Part shown: positions 9,296 to 18,688 of the stretch, piece after piece
How the letters are laid out: each line of letters opens with the position of its first letter
How positions within the stretch are numbered: the stretch's first letter is position 1
Origin: Verrucomicrobiia bacterium
GTDB taxonomy: Bacteria > Verrucomicrobiota > Verrucomicrobiia > Limisphaerales > JAEYXS01
DNA length: 64,000 bases
Direction of reading: 5' to 3'
NCBI GenBank assembly: GCA_036405135.1
Contig: DASWYF010000048.1
Coordinates: 1-64,000, forward strand
Translations under genes and position numbers: made by a program
Notes under the pieces: model-generated
Database searches by the model: none
What the model was told of the DNA's origin: nothing
What the model saw: the letters and a program-made list of their open reading frames with translations, nothing else

Positions 9296-10993
9296 CTAGG
9301 ATTCTTTCCTTTGATGAAGTGCGAGCAATTGAATCGCCTCAGCATTTCCTTGGTCAGCAGCCCGTTGTAACCATTGGATACCTTGCGCCAAATCCTTCGT
9401 CACACCTTGCCCATTGATCAGCAATACACCCAAACTTTTCTGTGCTATCGCCACATTTTTCTCCGCCGCTTTGCGATACCACTTCACAGCTTCACTGAAA
9501 TCCTGCTCTACCCCTTTACCGGTTTCATAGGCATCACCCAGGTTGTTCTCACAAATCGCATGGCCTTGGTCGGCGCCTTTCCTGAACCACTGGATGGCAA
9601 CTGCAAGATTTTGAGCCACGCCGATGCCTTGATAGTAATGATGGCCCAGGTTGCACTGTGCTCCGGCGTGTCCGGCAGCAGCAGCTAGCGTATACCATTT
9701 GATCGCCTCCTTTAGATCTTGGGGCACACCCAATCCTTGGCTGAGCATCATGGCATAGTTATATTGGGCGACTGCATAACCTCCTCTGGCGGCTGATTGA
9801 TACAAGGAAGCAGCTTTGGCGTGATCTTGAGACACACCCAGCCCATGGCGATACAATACCCCCAGATTATTGATAGCGATCAGGTTCTTTTTCTCTGCGG
9901 CTAGGGAATAAAGTTCGGCTGCGCGCTTATGATCACGCTCAACACCAAGCCCGTCATGAAACATTATACCCAGATTGCCCAATGCAGATGCATCGCCTTG
10001 CTTGGCTGCCAGCTCGTAGTATTCACGAGCTTTCGCGTGATCTTGCGGCACCCCCTGACCCATTTGATACATAAAACCCAGATTACGCTGAGCATCTGCA
10101 TATCCCTGTTCACTGGCTGCACGATACCAATGCGCCGCCAGCGTAAGGTCCTTTGGAATCATGATCCCTTTGGTGTAGGTATCCCCTAAGAGAAATTGTG
10201 CGCGGTCCAATCCCCCTTCAGCGGCTTGCTGCAACCAGTAGAACGCTTTTTTAAAATCTTTCCGGCTGGTGTATCTGCGGGCCAGATCACATTGGGCATT
10301 CGTATCTCCATCTTTAGCCTTCGCCTTAACGACCGCATCGCTTTCGAGCATGATAGCGGGCAGGAATGATTGAGCTGCGGGCGATGCCGGTTTTGCTTCC
10401 GGCTTTATCGGCTCACGATCAAATGGATACTTCCGCGTCTCGGCGATATAGCGTACTTCAAGCCCCACTCGTTTTCCATAAGCCAATAGTTCGAAGACAG
10501 GATGCGTGCCATCGCCAAATCCAGAACTGGCGAACGGCATGATGGGCGTTTTGGTTTTTCCTTTGGCGAGAACACCGCAGCACTTCGCTTTCTCTACCGC
10601 TGCCCGGATCTTCTCCAGCACGGCGTCCTCGTCTTCGCCAAATGCTTGGATGAATTTCTCGCACTCACAGAAGCCTGTCGTTCCGGTATCGGTCCACGTT
10701 TCGCCGATTTGCTGGCCTAATACCGAAGCCGCACCTGACCTGATGACGCGCACGGCAGAGACACGTTTATCGCCTCCATAATCTGCTCCTTGGACGAGAA
10801 ACTGATATGGGCCGGATGGCAGATCAATCAACAGGCCATCCGATGCCAAGGGCGCAAAATCCGAATCCACGATGAGCATCTGGCTGCCAGTCAGCTCGTA
10901 ATCACACAGTAGCAGCCATTCGCTGAATACACCCGGCATATCCTTTTTGGCGGTGATCTTTTTGGCCGGTTTAAAATAATCCTTCGGTGTCAT
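9296..10993 (-). CDS. DUF4241-like domain fused to a Sel1-repeat solenoid
   Basis: A 565-residue protein without a signal peptide. Residues 1-190 resemble DUF4241: LPSGPYQFLV, KRVSAVRVI, WTDTGTTGFCE, and the SGFGDGTHPVFE signature near the end. From about residue 225 there are some ten Sel1 repeats of 36 residues ending in G-x-G-V-x-x-D, such as AKAREYYELAAKQGDASAL. DUF4241 is often found among polymorphic-toxin immunity proteins, but nothing toxin-like is near. The ATG at 10993 has an AGGAG Shine-Dalgarno 6 bases upstream, which decides the start. LysR follows immediately. The DUF4241 assignment is from motifs only. Confidence 0.75.
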   Translation of the reverse strand: MTPKDYFKPAKKITAKKDMPGVFSEWLLLCDYELTGSQMLIVDSDFAPLASDGLLIDLPSGPYQFLVQGADYGGDKRVSAVRVIRSGAASVLGQQIGETWTDTGTTGFCECEKFIQAFGEDEDAVLEKIRAAVEKAKCCGVLAKGKTKTPIMPFASSGFGDGTHPVFELLAYGKRVGLEVRYIAETRKYPFDREPIKPEAKPASPAAQSFLPAIMLESDAVVKAKAKDGDTNAQCDLARRYTSRKDFKKAFYWLQQAAEGGLDRAQFLLGDTYTKGIMIPKDLTLAAHWYRAASEQGYADAQRNLGFMYQMGQGVPQDHAKAREYYELAAKQGDASALGNLGIMFHDGLGVERDHKRAAELYSLAAEKKNLIAINNLGVLYRHGLGVSQDHAKAASLYQSAARGGYAVAQYNYAMMLSQGLGVPQDLKEAIKWYTLAAAAGHAGAQCNLGHHYYQGIGVAQNLAVAIQWFRKGADQGHAICENNLGDAYETGKGVEQDFSEAVKWYRKAAEKNVAIAQKSLGVLLINGQGVTKDLAQGIQWLQRAADQGNAEAIQLLALHQRKES

Positions 10994-11180
10994 GCTAGCT
11001 CCTGAATGTGTCTGCCAGATGACAAAGCACTCCCCGCCCCTTATCAAGTTCATTATGCCTAAAAAGCATGACAGCGCAAGGAACGTGGTATTGGGAGAAT
11101 TCACCGGGAGCGAGTAAACCTATTGGCAGATGAACGACGGGTTCAACGAACAATAAAACTTAAATAGAAAACAAAACATC

Positions 11181-11936
11181 ATGAACACGAACAACAGCAA
11201 GAAACTGGCAGGCAAAGCGGCATTGGTCACGGGCGGTTCCCGCAGCATCGGCAAGGCGATCGCCCTCCGCCTCGCGGCGGATGGTGCCGCAGTGGCCATC
11301 ACTTACAGCGCATCCTCCACCAAGGCGGACGAAGTGGTGCGGGAAATCGAAGCTGCAGGTGGCAAGGCCCTCGCCATCAAGGCGGATGCGGCGGATGAAG
11401 CGGCAGTTCGCCTCGCCGTGGCCAAGACCATCGGCGCCTTCGGCAGCATCGACATCCTCGTGAACAACGCGGGCATCGCTGCGATGGCGCCTATTGAACA
11501 GTTCTCCATGGAAGACTTCGACAAATTGATCGCAGTGAATGTGCGCGGCTTATTCGTGGCCACGCAGGAAGCGGCACGTCACATGAAGGAAGGTGGACGC
11601 ATCATCCACATCGGCAGCACGAATGCCGAGCGCATGACCTTCGCCGGAGGTGCAGCTTACGCGCTCACGAAAGGTGCCGTAGCGAGCTTCACCAAGGGTG
11701 CCTCGCGTGATCTCGGCCCGCGCGGCATCACGGTGAACAACGTGCAACCTGGCCCGATCGATACGGACATGAACCCGGCGGACAGCGAATTCGCCAAGGG
11801 CCTCACCCAACAACTCGCCTTGCAACGGTACGGTCATGTCGAAGAGATCGCGAACTTCGTGGCCTTCCTCGCCAGCCCGGAAGCGAGCTACATCACCGGC
11901 GCGAACTTGCTCGCGGATGGTGGGTATGCGGCGTGA
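11181..11936 (+). CDS. Short-chain dehydrogenase/reductase (FabG-like)
   Basis: A 251-residue classical SDR enzyme. The NAD(P)-binding motif TGGSRSIG is at residues 17-24 and NNAG at 95-98. The catalytic residues are Ser146, Tyr160 and Lys164 (YALTK). The C-terminus ends ITGANLLADGGYAA, as in 3-oxoacyl-ACP reductase-like proteins. The substrate is not evident. There is no fatty-acid gene nearby, so a general ketone or alcohol oxidoreductase is as likely as a FabG role. A terminator-like hairpin follows at 11970. Confidence 0.88.
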   Translation: MNTNNSKKLAGKAALVTGGSRSIGKAIALRLAADGAAVAITYSASSTKADEVVREIEAAGGKALAIKADAADEAAVRLAVAKTIGAFGSIDILVNNAGIAAMAPIEQFSMEDFDKLIAVNVRGLFVATQEAARHMKEGGRIIHIGSTNAERMTFAGGAAYALTKGAVASFTKGASRDLGPRGITVNNVQPGPIDTDMNPADSEFAKGLTQQLALQRYGHVEEIANFVAFLASPEASYITGANLLADGGYAA

Positions 11937-11969
11937 GTAATGGAATGACGGTGGAAAAAATACAACCTG

Positions 11970-12002
11970 AATGCGGCCAAGTATCTTGGCCGCATTTCTC
12001 TT
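11970..12002 (+). terminator. Probable terminator of the SDR gene
   Basis: A perfect 12-base stem (AATGCGGCCAAG against CTTGGCCGCATT) with a 3-base loop sits 33 bases after the SDR stop and is followed by a short T-rich stretch. It fits a factor-independent terminator, although the T-tract is weak. Confidence 0.55.
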
Positions 12003-12022
12003 GTGGATACAAAACGGTAACC

Positions 12023-12409
12023 GGAGCGCGGTTCCGCATGCAGGACCGCCTAAATATCTCTCAGCACGGCCTAGAGGCGGTCATGAACTTTGAGTGGCAT
12101 AAAACAAAGCTGGTTGGCCCAAAGGGCCAAAAGATTCCAGCCCAAGGCAGATCGTTCGCGGTCTGCCTTGGGTTGAAGCGCGCAGAGGAGAGCGGCCTGA
12201 AAGGCCGCCAGAGGGTCTGGTGTCCTTACAGGACACACTGGTTTTAACGCGACAATCCAGGGCAAGGGCCGCTTAGGTGCGGCCCTTGCCCTGGGCTGGA
12301 ATCTCTTGGCCCTTTGGGCCACAGCATTAACGCATGGTTGGTTTCTCTTCATTCATTACTTGTTAACAAAGTTCAAGAGAGACTCTAGGCGGCTTAAAAG
12401 CCACGCTCC
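12023..12409. repeat. Composite palindromic repeat (family A shell, family B core)
   Basis: The 520-base gap between the SDR gene and the helicase is mostly structured repeat. The outer shell starts GGAGCGCGG at 12023 and ends CCACGCTCC at 12409, the same inverted ends as the elements at 32009 and 33759. Nested inside are 29-base arms at 12116-12144 and 12292-12320 that are inverted complements with one mismatch. Between them are four perfect hairpins, among them GCGGCCTGAAAGGCCGC, GTGTCCTTACAGGACAC and a stem of GGGCAAGGGCCGC type. I see no gene in it. Confidence 0.75.
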
Positions 12410-12455
12410 TCCTGAATTGACTTCATGGCATTTCAGCCGTTGCTTACCACCACGT

Positions 12456-15251
12456 ATGGCATTGCCCGGTTTATCAGCATCGCCAGTTACAGAGTGGTTC
12501 GCCCGGACTTACGGGAAGCCCACTCCTGTGCAGGCGCAGGCGTGGCCGGTGATCGCGGCGGGGAAGAATGCGTTGCTGATTTCGCCGACGGGGACGGGCA
12601 AGACGTTGGCGGCGTTTCTCGCGGCGTTGCATGAGCTGGCGGCGATGGCGGAGCGTGGCACCTTGGAGAACCGCATCTATCTGCTCTATATCTCGCCGTT
12701 GCGCGCGCTGGGTTATGATTTGGAGAAAAATCTGCAAGCGCCGTTGCAAGCCATCTACGGCGAGAAATCTCCCATCCGCGTCGGTCTGCGCTCCGGCGAT
12801 ACTTCTTCCGCCGATCGCCAGAAGCAATTCACCAAGCCACCGCACATCCTGCTTACCACACCCGAAAGCCTGTGCCTGCTCATGAGCCAGGAGAAGTGGT
12901 TGCCCGTGCTGGATGGTGTGCGCTGGGTGATCGTGGATGAGATCCATGCCCTCGCCGAAAACAAACGCGGCGCGCATCTGAGTTTGAGTTTGGAACGACT
13001 CGATGCGCTGGTGAGAAGTTCCAAGTTTAAGGTTCAAGGTTCAAAGTCGGGGGAACCTGGCGGGCTAATGAAGGGTACGGGTAGCTTGTTAGTTGATGTG
13101 CCTAGTGCAAGCGCCTCGACTGCCGGCTGGAATCCGGCAGCACATTGTGTTCAGCGCATCGGCCTCTCCGCCACCGTCGCGCCTTTGGATGAGGTCACAA
13201 AGTTTCTCGTCGGCACGAATGGACAATGCGAGATCATTGATGCGAGTGCGGAGAAGCGTATTGATCTGAAGGTCTATACGCCGTTGGCAAAGAATCCGTA
13301 TCCGGTCGCAGGCTTCACGGGAGAACGGCTCATCAAGGAACTCGGGCGATTGGTCGTCGCCAATCGCACCACGTTGATCTTTACAAACACGCGGTCGGGT
13401 GCGGAATCGGCGACGTTTTGGTTGAAGGATGCGTTGCCGGAATTAGCGGATCAGGTCGAGTGTCACCACGCCTCGCTGGATCGCGATGTGCGGCAGCAGA
13501 CGGAAGACCGCTTGAAGCGTGGTGAACTTCGCGCTGTGGTTTGTTCCACTAGTCTGGAGCTGGGCATCGACATTGGCTCTATTGATCTCGTCGTGATGCT
13601 CGCGACCCCGAAGGGCGTGAGCAAGGCGCTGCAACGCACCGGTCGCGCCGGGCATAATATCCACTCCATCAGTCGAGGCCTATTGATGGCCACGAATATC
13701 AATGACCTCATCGAGTGTTGCGCCACGGCCTTGCTCGCCCGTACGCGGCATCTGGATAATGTGCGATTACCCATCGAGCCACTCGATGTGCTCGCGCAAC
13801 ATCTGGTGAGTATGGGCTGCATCGCCAAGTGGTCACGCACCGACGCACTGGCGTTGATTCGTCGCGCTTACATTTATCGTCATCTGAGCGAAAGTGATTT
13901 CAATGACGTGCTGGATTACCTCGCCGGTGGCGGCAAATCCCTGCGCAAGCAATACGCGGAATTGTTCGGCAAGATATATTTGGACGATAACGGCTTCGAG
14001 ACGCGCCAAGGCGTCGTGCGACGTGACTTCCTGCAAAACGTGGGTGTCATTCCGAGCGAAGGCACGGTGACCATCCGCTTGAAGAATCGCGTGCTGGGCA
14101 GCGTGGAGGAGTCGTTCATCCGGCAGTTGAAGCCGGGGGATGTCTTCATGATCGCTGGTCGCGCGGTGCAGTTGGAGAAGGTCGGTTGGATGGAGTGTTT
14201 CGTGCAGCGTGCCGATCACGCCACGCCCACTATCCCGCGCTGGAACGCGAACAAGATGCCGCTGAGCAATCGCGTGGCGCAGGAGATCATGGGCTTCCGC
14301 GCGGAACTGCGTAAGCGCTTGGAAGCGGGTGGCGAATCGGACATTGAGCCGTGGATTGCTGAACGGTTGGATTGCGGTGCGAACAACGCGCGGATCATCG
14401 GGAAGATGTATCGCGCTCAACATGCCTTGTCCGAGATACCCACGGCGGATTTTCTTTTGGTGGAGGAACTGCTCTCGAACAAGGACGAAGAGACAGTCCT
14501 TACCGCCGAGACTGCCCAGGCCAAACGTCCGCGTGGTCGGGGCAAACCGCGACCGGTTTGGGTGCCCGCACGGCATTATTTCATCCACTCACTCATCGGG
14601 CGCTCGGCGAATGATGCGTTATCCCGAGTCGTCGCCCAGCGGCTCAGCCGTTTGCGCGGCGGGAATGCCGTGGCCACGCCAGATGACTACGGGTTCGTCC
14701 TCACCGTCACTCCGGAGCAGCATTTCACCCTCGAAGAACTGCCGAGCTTGCTAACGCCTGAGGGCTTCGAGGCCGATTTGGATGAATCCCTGAAACGCTC
14801 GGCCCTCCTGCAATACCACTTCCGCAATGCCGCGCAGACCGGCCTGATGGTTTATCGGAACTTCTTTGGCGAACAAAAGTCCGTCCGCAAGCTACATTTT
14901 TCGGCGGAAGTCATCTTCAACGTCTTGCAACAGTATGAGCCGGACCATGTTCTGATGCGGGAAGCCCGCAGCGATGTGCGTCATACCTTCCTAGATGTCG
15001 CCGGAGCGGAAGCCTTCTTGGCGCGCGCGGCCCATCTGCCGAAACGCCTCCATGCCGTGGACCGTGTGCCGCCTTTGTCCTTCGCCATGTATGCCACGAA
15101 GATCAAGGAAGCCCTGCTGGTGGAAGATCCGGCGGCGACAATGGAGCGGCTTTATAATCTTTGGTGGACTAAAATCGAGGGACACGCAGGGGAAACATCG
15201 AACACCGAACATCCAACTCCCAACATCGAGAGGAAAAGTCAGAAGGAATAA
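12456..15251 (+). CDS. Lhr-like DEAD/DEAH-box superfamily 2 helicase
   Basis: A 931-residue helicase of the Lhr group, implicated in DNA repair. Walker A is SPTGTGKT near residue 44, the DExH box is VDEIHAL, motif III is LSATVAPLDE, and motif VI includes ALQRTGRAGH. The C-terminal half matches the Lhr winged-helix and beta-barrel region (GVIPSEGTVTIRLKNRVLGS). I start at the ATG at 12456, where family homology begins; an upstream in-frame ATG lies in repeat DNA. Residues about 188-231 and the last 20 residues look like dispersed repeats translated in frame (see findings). It is shorter than full-length Lhr. Confidence 0.88.
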   Translation: MALPGLSASPVTEWFARTYGKPTPVQAQAWPVIAAGKNALLISPTGTGKTLAAFLAALHELAAMAERGTLENRIYLLYISPLRALGYDLEKNLQAPLQAIYGEKSPIRVGLRSGDTSSADRQKQFTKPPHILLTTPESLCLLMSQEKWLPVLDGVRWVIVDEIHALAENKRGAHLSLSLERLDALVRSSKFKVQGSKSGEPGGLMKGTGSLLVDVPSASASTAGWNPAAHCVQRIGLSATVAPLDEVTKFLVGTNGQCEIIDASAEKRIDLKVYTPLAKNPYPVAGFTGERLIKELGRLVVANRTTLIFTNTRSGAESATFWLKDALPELADQVECHHASLDRDVRQQTEDRLKRGELRAVVCSTSLELGIDIGSIDLVVMLATPKGVSKALQRTGRAGHNIHSISRGLLMATNINDLIECCATALLARTRHLDNVRLPIEPLDVLAQHLVSMGCIAKWSRTDALALIRRAYIYRHLSESDFNDVLDYLAGGGKSLRKQYAELFGKIYLDDNGFETRQGVVRRDFLQNVGVIPSEGTVTIRLKNRVLGSVEESFIRQLKPGDVFMIAGRAVQLEKVGWMECFVQRADHATPTIPRWNANKMPLSNRVAQEIMGFRAELRKRLEAGGESDIEPWIAERLDCGANNARIIGKMYRAQHALSEIPTADFLLVEELLSNKDEETVLTAETAQAKRPRGRGKPRPVWVPARHYFIHSLIGRSANDALSRVVAQRLSRLRGGNAVATPDDYGFVLTVTPEQHFTLEELPSLLTPEGFEADLDESLKRSALLQYHFRNAAQTGLMVYRNFFGEQKSVRKLHFSAEVIFNVLQQYEPDHVLMREARSDVRHTFLDVAGAEAFLARAAHLPKRLHAVDRVPPLSFAMYATKIKEALLVEDPAATMERLYNLWWTKIEGHAGETSNTEHPTPNIERKSQKE
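13017..13150. repeat. Repeat DNA inserted in frame within the helicase gene
   Basis: This stretch interrupts otherwise conserved helicase sequence between LERLDALVR and IGLSATVAP. It begins with GTTCAAG-like direct repeats and ends with a hairpin, CTGCCGG at 13120 and CCGGCAG at 13134, followed by CACATTG. The same hairpin and tail recur at 23674-23703, at the end of modC. The insertion keeps the reading frame. Confidence 0.6.
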
Positions 15252-15372
15252 GCCCAACTCATTGCCGTGGAGCAAAAAACGCCGAAAAATCTCCCCGGTC
15301 CATGGCTTGACGGTATTTGCGCCTATGGAGTAACTTGCCCAATTAGCGCGATGCGCTAGTGTTAGCCGTTGT

Positions 15373-16005
15373 ATGAACAATTTTTTGATACCTCACGTCA
15401 TCGAGCAGACCGGTCGCGGAGAACGCGGCTACGATATCTATTCCCGCCTGCTGGTTGACCGTATCGTTTTCCTCGGAACACCCGTTGATGACATGGTGGC
15501 GAACGTCATCATCGCCCAGCTCCTGTTCCTCCAGATGACGGACCCGAAGAAGGACGTGCATTTGTACATCAATTCTCCCGGTGGCAGCGTCACGGCTGGT
15601 CTCGCCATCTATGACACGATGCAGTTCCTCACCTGCGATGTGAACACGTATTGCATCGGTCAGGCGGCCAGCATGGGCGCAGTTCTCCTGTGCGGCGGCA
15701 CGAAGGGCAAACGTTTCGCCCTGCCGAACGCGAACATCATGATCCATCAGGTCCTCGGCGGCGCCGAAGGCCAGGCGAGCGATGTCGAGATCCGGGTGAA
15801 GTACATGCTCAAGCTGAAAGAGCGCTTGAACACGATCATCTCCAAGCACAGCGGTCAGACGTATGACGTGGTGGAACGCGCGTGCGATCGCGATAATTTC
15901 ATGAGCGCGGAAGAGGCGAAGAAATTCGGTCTCGTGGACGAAGTCGTCGTCTCCCGCAAGGAAGTGCCCGGCATGCCGGACAAGACTTCCGTCGTCACCA
16001 ATTGA
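15373..16005 (+). CDS. clpP: ATP-dependent Clp protease proteolytic subunit ClpP
   Basis: A 210-residue ClpP. The catalytic triad is visible: Ser100 in GQAASMGA, His125 in NIMIHQ and Asp174 in [11 protein letters not shown]. Fourteen subunits form the barrel that degrades proteins fed in by ClpX or ClpA. The length and the [16 protein letters not shown] segment are typical. The gene clpX starts 18 bases downstream, so the protease and its unfoldase are made from one transcript. Trigger factor, often upstream in other bacteria, is absent; the Lhr-like helicase is there instead. Confidence 0.97.
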   Translation: MNNFLIPHVIEQTGRGERGYDIYSRLLVDRIVFLGTPVDDMVANVIIAQLLFLQMTDPKKDVHLYINSPGGSVTAGLAIYDTMQFLTCDVNTYCIGQAASMGAVLLCGGTKGKRFALPNANIMIHQVLGGAEGQASDVEIRVKYMLKLKERLNTIISKHSGQTYDVVERACDRDNFMSAEEAKKFGLVDEVVVSRKEVPGMPDKTSVVTN

Positions 16006-16023
16006 TTTAACATGTAACAACAG

Positions 16024-17328
16024 ATGGCCCGGCCAACCAACCTGACCTTGTGCAGCTTCTGCGGGAAATCCCACGCGGAAGTGAAAAAGCTCATCGCGGG
16101 CCCGGGCGTTTACATCTGTGACAGTTGCATCCTCGTCTGCAAGAACGTCCTCGATAAGGAGATGCAGGCGGAGGTGAAGCGTGCGCAACCGCGCGTGCGC
16201 ATCCCCAAGCCGTCCGACATCAAAGCGGAGCTGGATATCCATTGCATAGGTCAGGATATCGCCAAGAAGACTTTGGCCGTGGCGGTGCATAATCATTACA
16301 AGCGCGTGATGCATGAGCAGAACGCCGCACCGGCGGAGAATGGCGAGACGCCGTTCCCGCAGATGATCAGCACACCGCATTCGGAGGTGGAGATCGAGAA
16401 GAGCAACATCCTGCTCATCGGTCCCACGGGCTCCGGCAAGACTTTGCTCGCCCGCTCACTCGCTCGTATCCTTGACGTGCCGTTCGCGATCGCGGATGCC
16501 ACGACGCTCACGGAAGCCGGTTACGTGGGTGAAGACGTGGAGAACATCATCCTGCGACTGCTCCAGAATGCGGATTACGATGTGAAACGCGCGCAGATGG
16601 GCATCGTTTACATCGACGAAATCGACAAGATCGCGCGCAAGACGGAGAACGTCTCCATCACTCGCGATGTCTCCGGTGAAGGCGTGCAACAGGCGCTCCT
16701 GAAGATTTTGGAAGGCACCATCTGCAATGTGCCTCCGCAAGGCGGTCGCAAACATCCCCAGCAGGAGTACATCCGCGTGGATACCACGAACATCCTGTTC
16801 ATCTGCGGTGGTGCGTTCGTGGGCTTGGAGAAGAATGTGCAACGGCGCGTGGGTAAGCGCGTGCTTGGTTTCGGCGATGCCAAGGAAGCCACGACCATCG
16901 CTCCTGAAGATCGCACGACGATCATGCAGATGATCGAGCCGGAAGATTTGCTGAGCTACGGTTACATCCCGGAATTCATCGGCCGCCTGCCGATGCTCAC
17001 CGTGCTGGAAGAGCTGACCGAAGATCAGATGATGACCATCCTCACCGAGACAAAGAACGCGCTGACCAAGCAGTTCGCAAAGCTCCTGGCGATGGAAGGC
17101 GTCGAACTCGAATTTTCCTGCGATGCCCTGCAGGAGCTGGCCGCACAGGCCATCAAGAAGGGCACTGGTGCCCGCGCCCTCCGCGGTCTGCTGGAAAAGC
17201 TCATGCTGGATGTGATGTATGACATCCCCGGCAGCGAGGACATCCTCAACGTCAAGATCACCCGTGCTGTGGTGCTGGGCAAGAGCAAGCCCATCATCCG
17301 GCGGAAACAGGACCAGGCAGCAGCCTGA
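16024..17328 (+). CDS. clpX: ATP-dependent Clp protease ATPase subunit ClpX
   Basis: A 434-residue AAA+ unfoldase that recognises tagged substrates and threads them into ClpP. The N-terminal zinc-binding domain has Cys10, Cys13, Cys32 and Cys35. Walker A is GPTGSGKT (residues 133-140), the pore-loop region includes GYVGEDVE, and Walker B is [11 protein letters not shown]. Sensor and C-terminal AAA regions are complete. It lies directly after clpP in the same direction. A GC-rich hairpin follows the stop, before the aminotransferase gene. Confidence 0.97.
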   Translation: MARPTNLTLCSFCGKSHAEVKKLIAGPGVYICDSCILVCKNVLDKEMQAEVKRAQPRVRIPKPSDIKAELDIHCIGQDIAKKTLAVAVHNHYKRVMHEQNAAPAENGETPFPQMISTPHSEVEIEKSNILLIGPTGSGKTLLARSLARILDVPFAIADATTLTEAGYVGEDVENIILRLLQNADYDVKRAQMGIVYIDEIDKIARKTENVSITRDVSGEGVQQALLKILEGTICNVPPQGGRKHPQQEYIRVDTTNILFICGGAFVGLEKNVQRRVGKRVLGFGDAKEATTIAPEDRTTIMQMIEPEDLLSYGYIPEFIGRLPMLTVLEELTEDQMMTILTETKNALTKQFAKLLAMEGVELEFSCDALQELAAQAIKKGTGARALRGLLEKLMLDVMYDIPGSEDILNVKITRAVVLGKSKPIIRRKQDQAAA

Positions 17329-17330
17329 TT

Positions 17331-17374
17331 CGCGCGGGTTGCCCGGTGATTCACCGACGGGCGCCCGCCCCAAG
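17331..17374 (+). other. GC-rich hairpin between clpX and the aminotransferase gene
   Basis: An interrupted stem pairs GCGGG with CCCGC, GCCCG with CGGGC, and GGTGA with TCACC across the 54-base gap. It lacks a T-tract, so it is more likely an RNA-processing or partial-termination structure than a classic terminator. The function is inferred from structure alone. Confidence 0.35.
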
Positions 17375-17382
17375 GTATTCCC

Positions 17383-18564
17383 ATGTCGCAACCACTAGAC
17401 ACCAAGCAGTTCATCGCGAAGCATGTCAGCGCCATTCCGCGCTCCGGCATCCGCGAATTCTTCGACATCGTCCAAAACACCAAGGGCGTCATCTCCCTCG
17501 GCGTCGGTGAACCCGACTTCGTGACGCCGTGGCACATTCGTGAGGCCGCCATCTACGCCTTGGAACGCGGCCGCACCACCTACACGTCGAACTTGGGATT
17601 GCTGAAATTGCGCGAGGCCATCGCAGCCACTGTGGAAAAGCAGTTCAAGGTCACCTACGATCCGAAGACGCAGATTCTCATCACCGTGGGCGTGAGTGAA
17701 GCCTTGGATATCGCCTTGCGCGCGCTGCTGAATCCCGGCGATGAAGTGATCTATCACGAGCCGTGCTACGTGAGCTATTCACCGAGCGTGGCACTTACGC
17801 ACGCTGTACCTGTGGCGGTGAACTGCCGCGCGGAAGACGGTTTCGCGCTCACAGCAGAAGCGATCGCGAAGGCCATCACACCGAAGTCCAAGGTACTGAT
17901 GCTGAACTTCCCGACGAATCCGACGGGCGGCACGATGACACGTTCCGAATTGCTGAAGATCGCGGAGCTCGCGCACAAGCATAACCTCATCGTCATCACG
18001 GATGAGATCTATTCTGAGCTCACGTTCGAGGGTGAGCACGTCAGCATCGCGTCCCTGCCCGGCATGCGCGAACGCACGATCTTCCTGCACGGTTTCTCGA
18101 AGGCGTATGCGATGACCGGCTTCCGCATCGGCTACGCGTGCGGTCCCACGGATCTCATCGAGGCCATGATGAAGATCCACCAGTACTCCATGCTCTGCGC
18201 GAGCATCATCAGCCAGGAAGCTGCGCTCGAGGCGTTGCTGCATGGCGAGCCAGACACCATCGAGATGCGCGAGCACTATCGTCTTCGCCGCAATTTCATC
18301 GTGAACGCGCTGAACAACATGGGCCTGAAATGCCATTTGCCGCGCGGCTCGTTCTACGCCTTTCCGTGCATCCAATCCACAGGTCTGAGCTCGAAAGAGT
18401 TCGCCGTGAAATTGCTGGAGCAAGAGAAAGTGGCGTGCGTGCCTGGTGGCGCTTTCGGTGCGAGTGGTGAAGGCTTCCTGCGCTGCTGTTTCGCGACGGC
18501 GTTCGACCAGATCGAGATCGCCGCCGAACGCATGGCGCGTTTTGTGAAGAAAAATTCGCGGTAA
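17383..18564 (+). CDS. Class I/II pyridoxal-phosphate aminotransferase
   Basis: A 393-residue fold-type I aminotransferase. The PLP lysine is Lys240 in HGFSKAYAMTGFRIGY, with Asn179 (FPTNPTGG), Asp207 and Tyr210 as the usual cofactor contacts. The sequence groups with aspartate/aromatic aminotransferases of the AT-I type (ISLGVGEPDFVTP, TYTSNLGLLKLREAI). The amino donor cannot be settled by eye. It follows clpX by 54 bases in the same direction, but no functional link to Clp is implied. Confidence 0.9.
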   Translation: MSQPLDTKQFIAKHVSAIPRSGIREFFDIVQNTKGVISLGVGEPDFVTPWHIREAAIYALERGRTTYTSNLGLLKLREAIAATVEKQFKVTYDPKTQILITVGVSEALDIALRALLNPGDEVIYHEPCYVSYSPSVALTHAVPVAVNCRAEDGFALTAEAIAKAITPKSKVLMLNFPTNPTGGTMTRSELLKIAELAHKHNLIVITDEIYSELTFEGEHVSIASLPGMRERTIFLHGFSKAYAMTGFRIGYACGPTDLIEAMMKIHQYSMLCASIISQEAALEALLHGEPDTIEMREHYRLRRNFIVNALNNMGLKCHLPRGSFYAFPCIQSTGLSSKEFAVKLLEQEKVACVPGGAFGASGEGFLRCCFATAFDQIEIAAERMARFVKKNSR

Positions 18565-18688
18565 AACTATCAGATGCTTTGCAGGAATGAGGCCATGAAA
18601 ATTTGGTGATATGAGAAGCGAATGCTATCCCAAGAGCATGAGGTAGCGATTGATGAAGTCTGGCCTGACCGGATTTTCTGAGAGAGCG

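Noticed and set aside
12306-12455. N-terminal extension of the helicase from an upstream ATG
   Set aside because: The added 50 residues are translated from the palindromic repeat and lack helicase homology; the ATG at 12456 fits the family.
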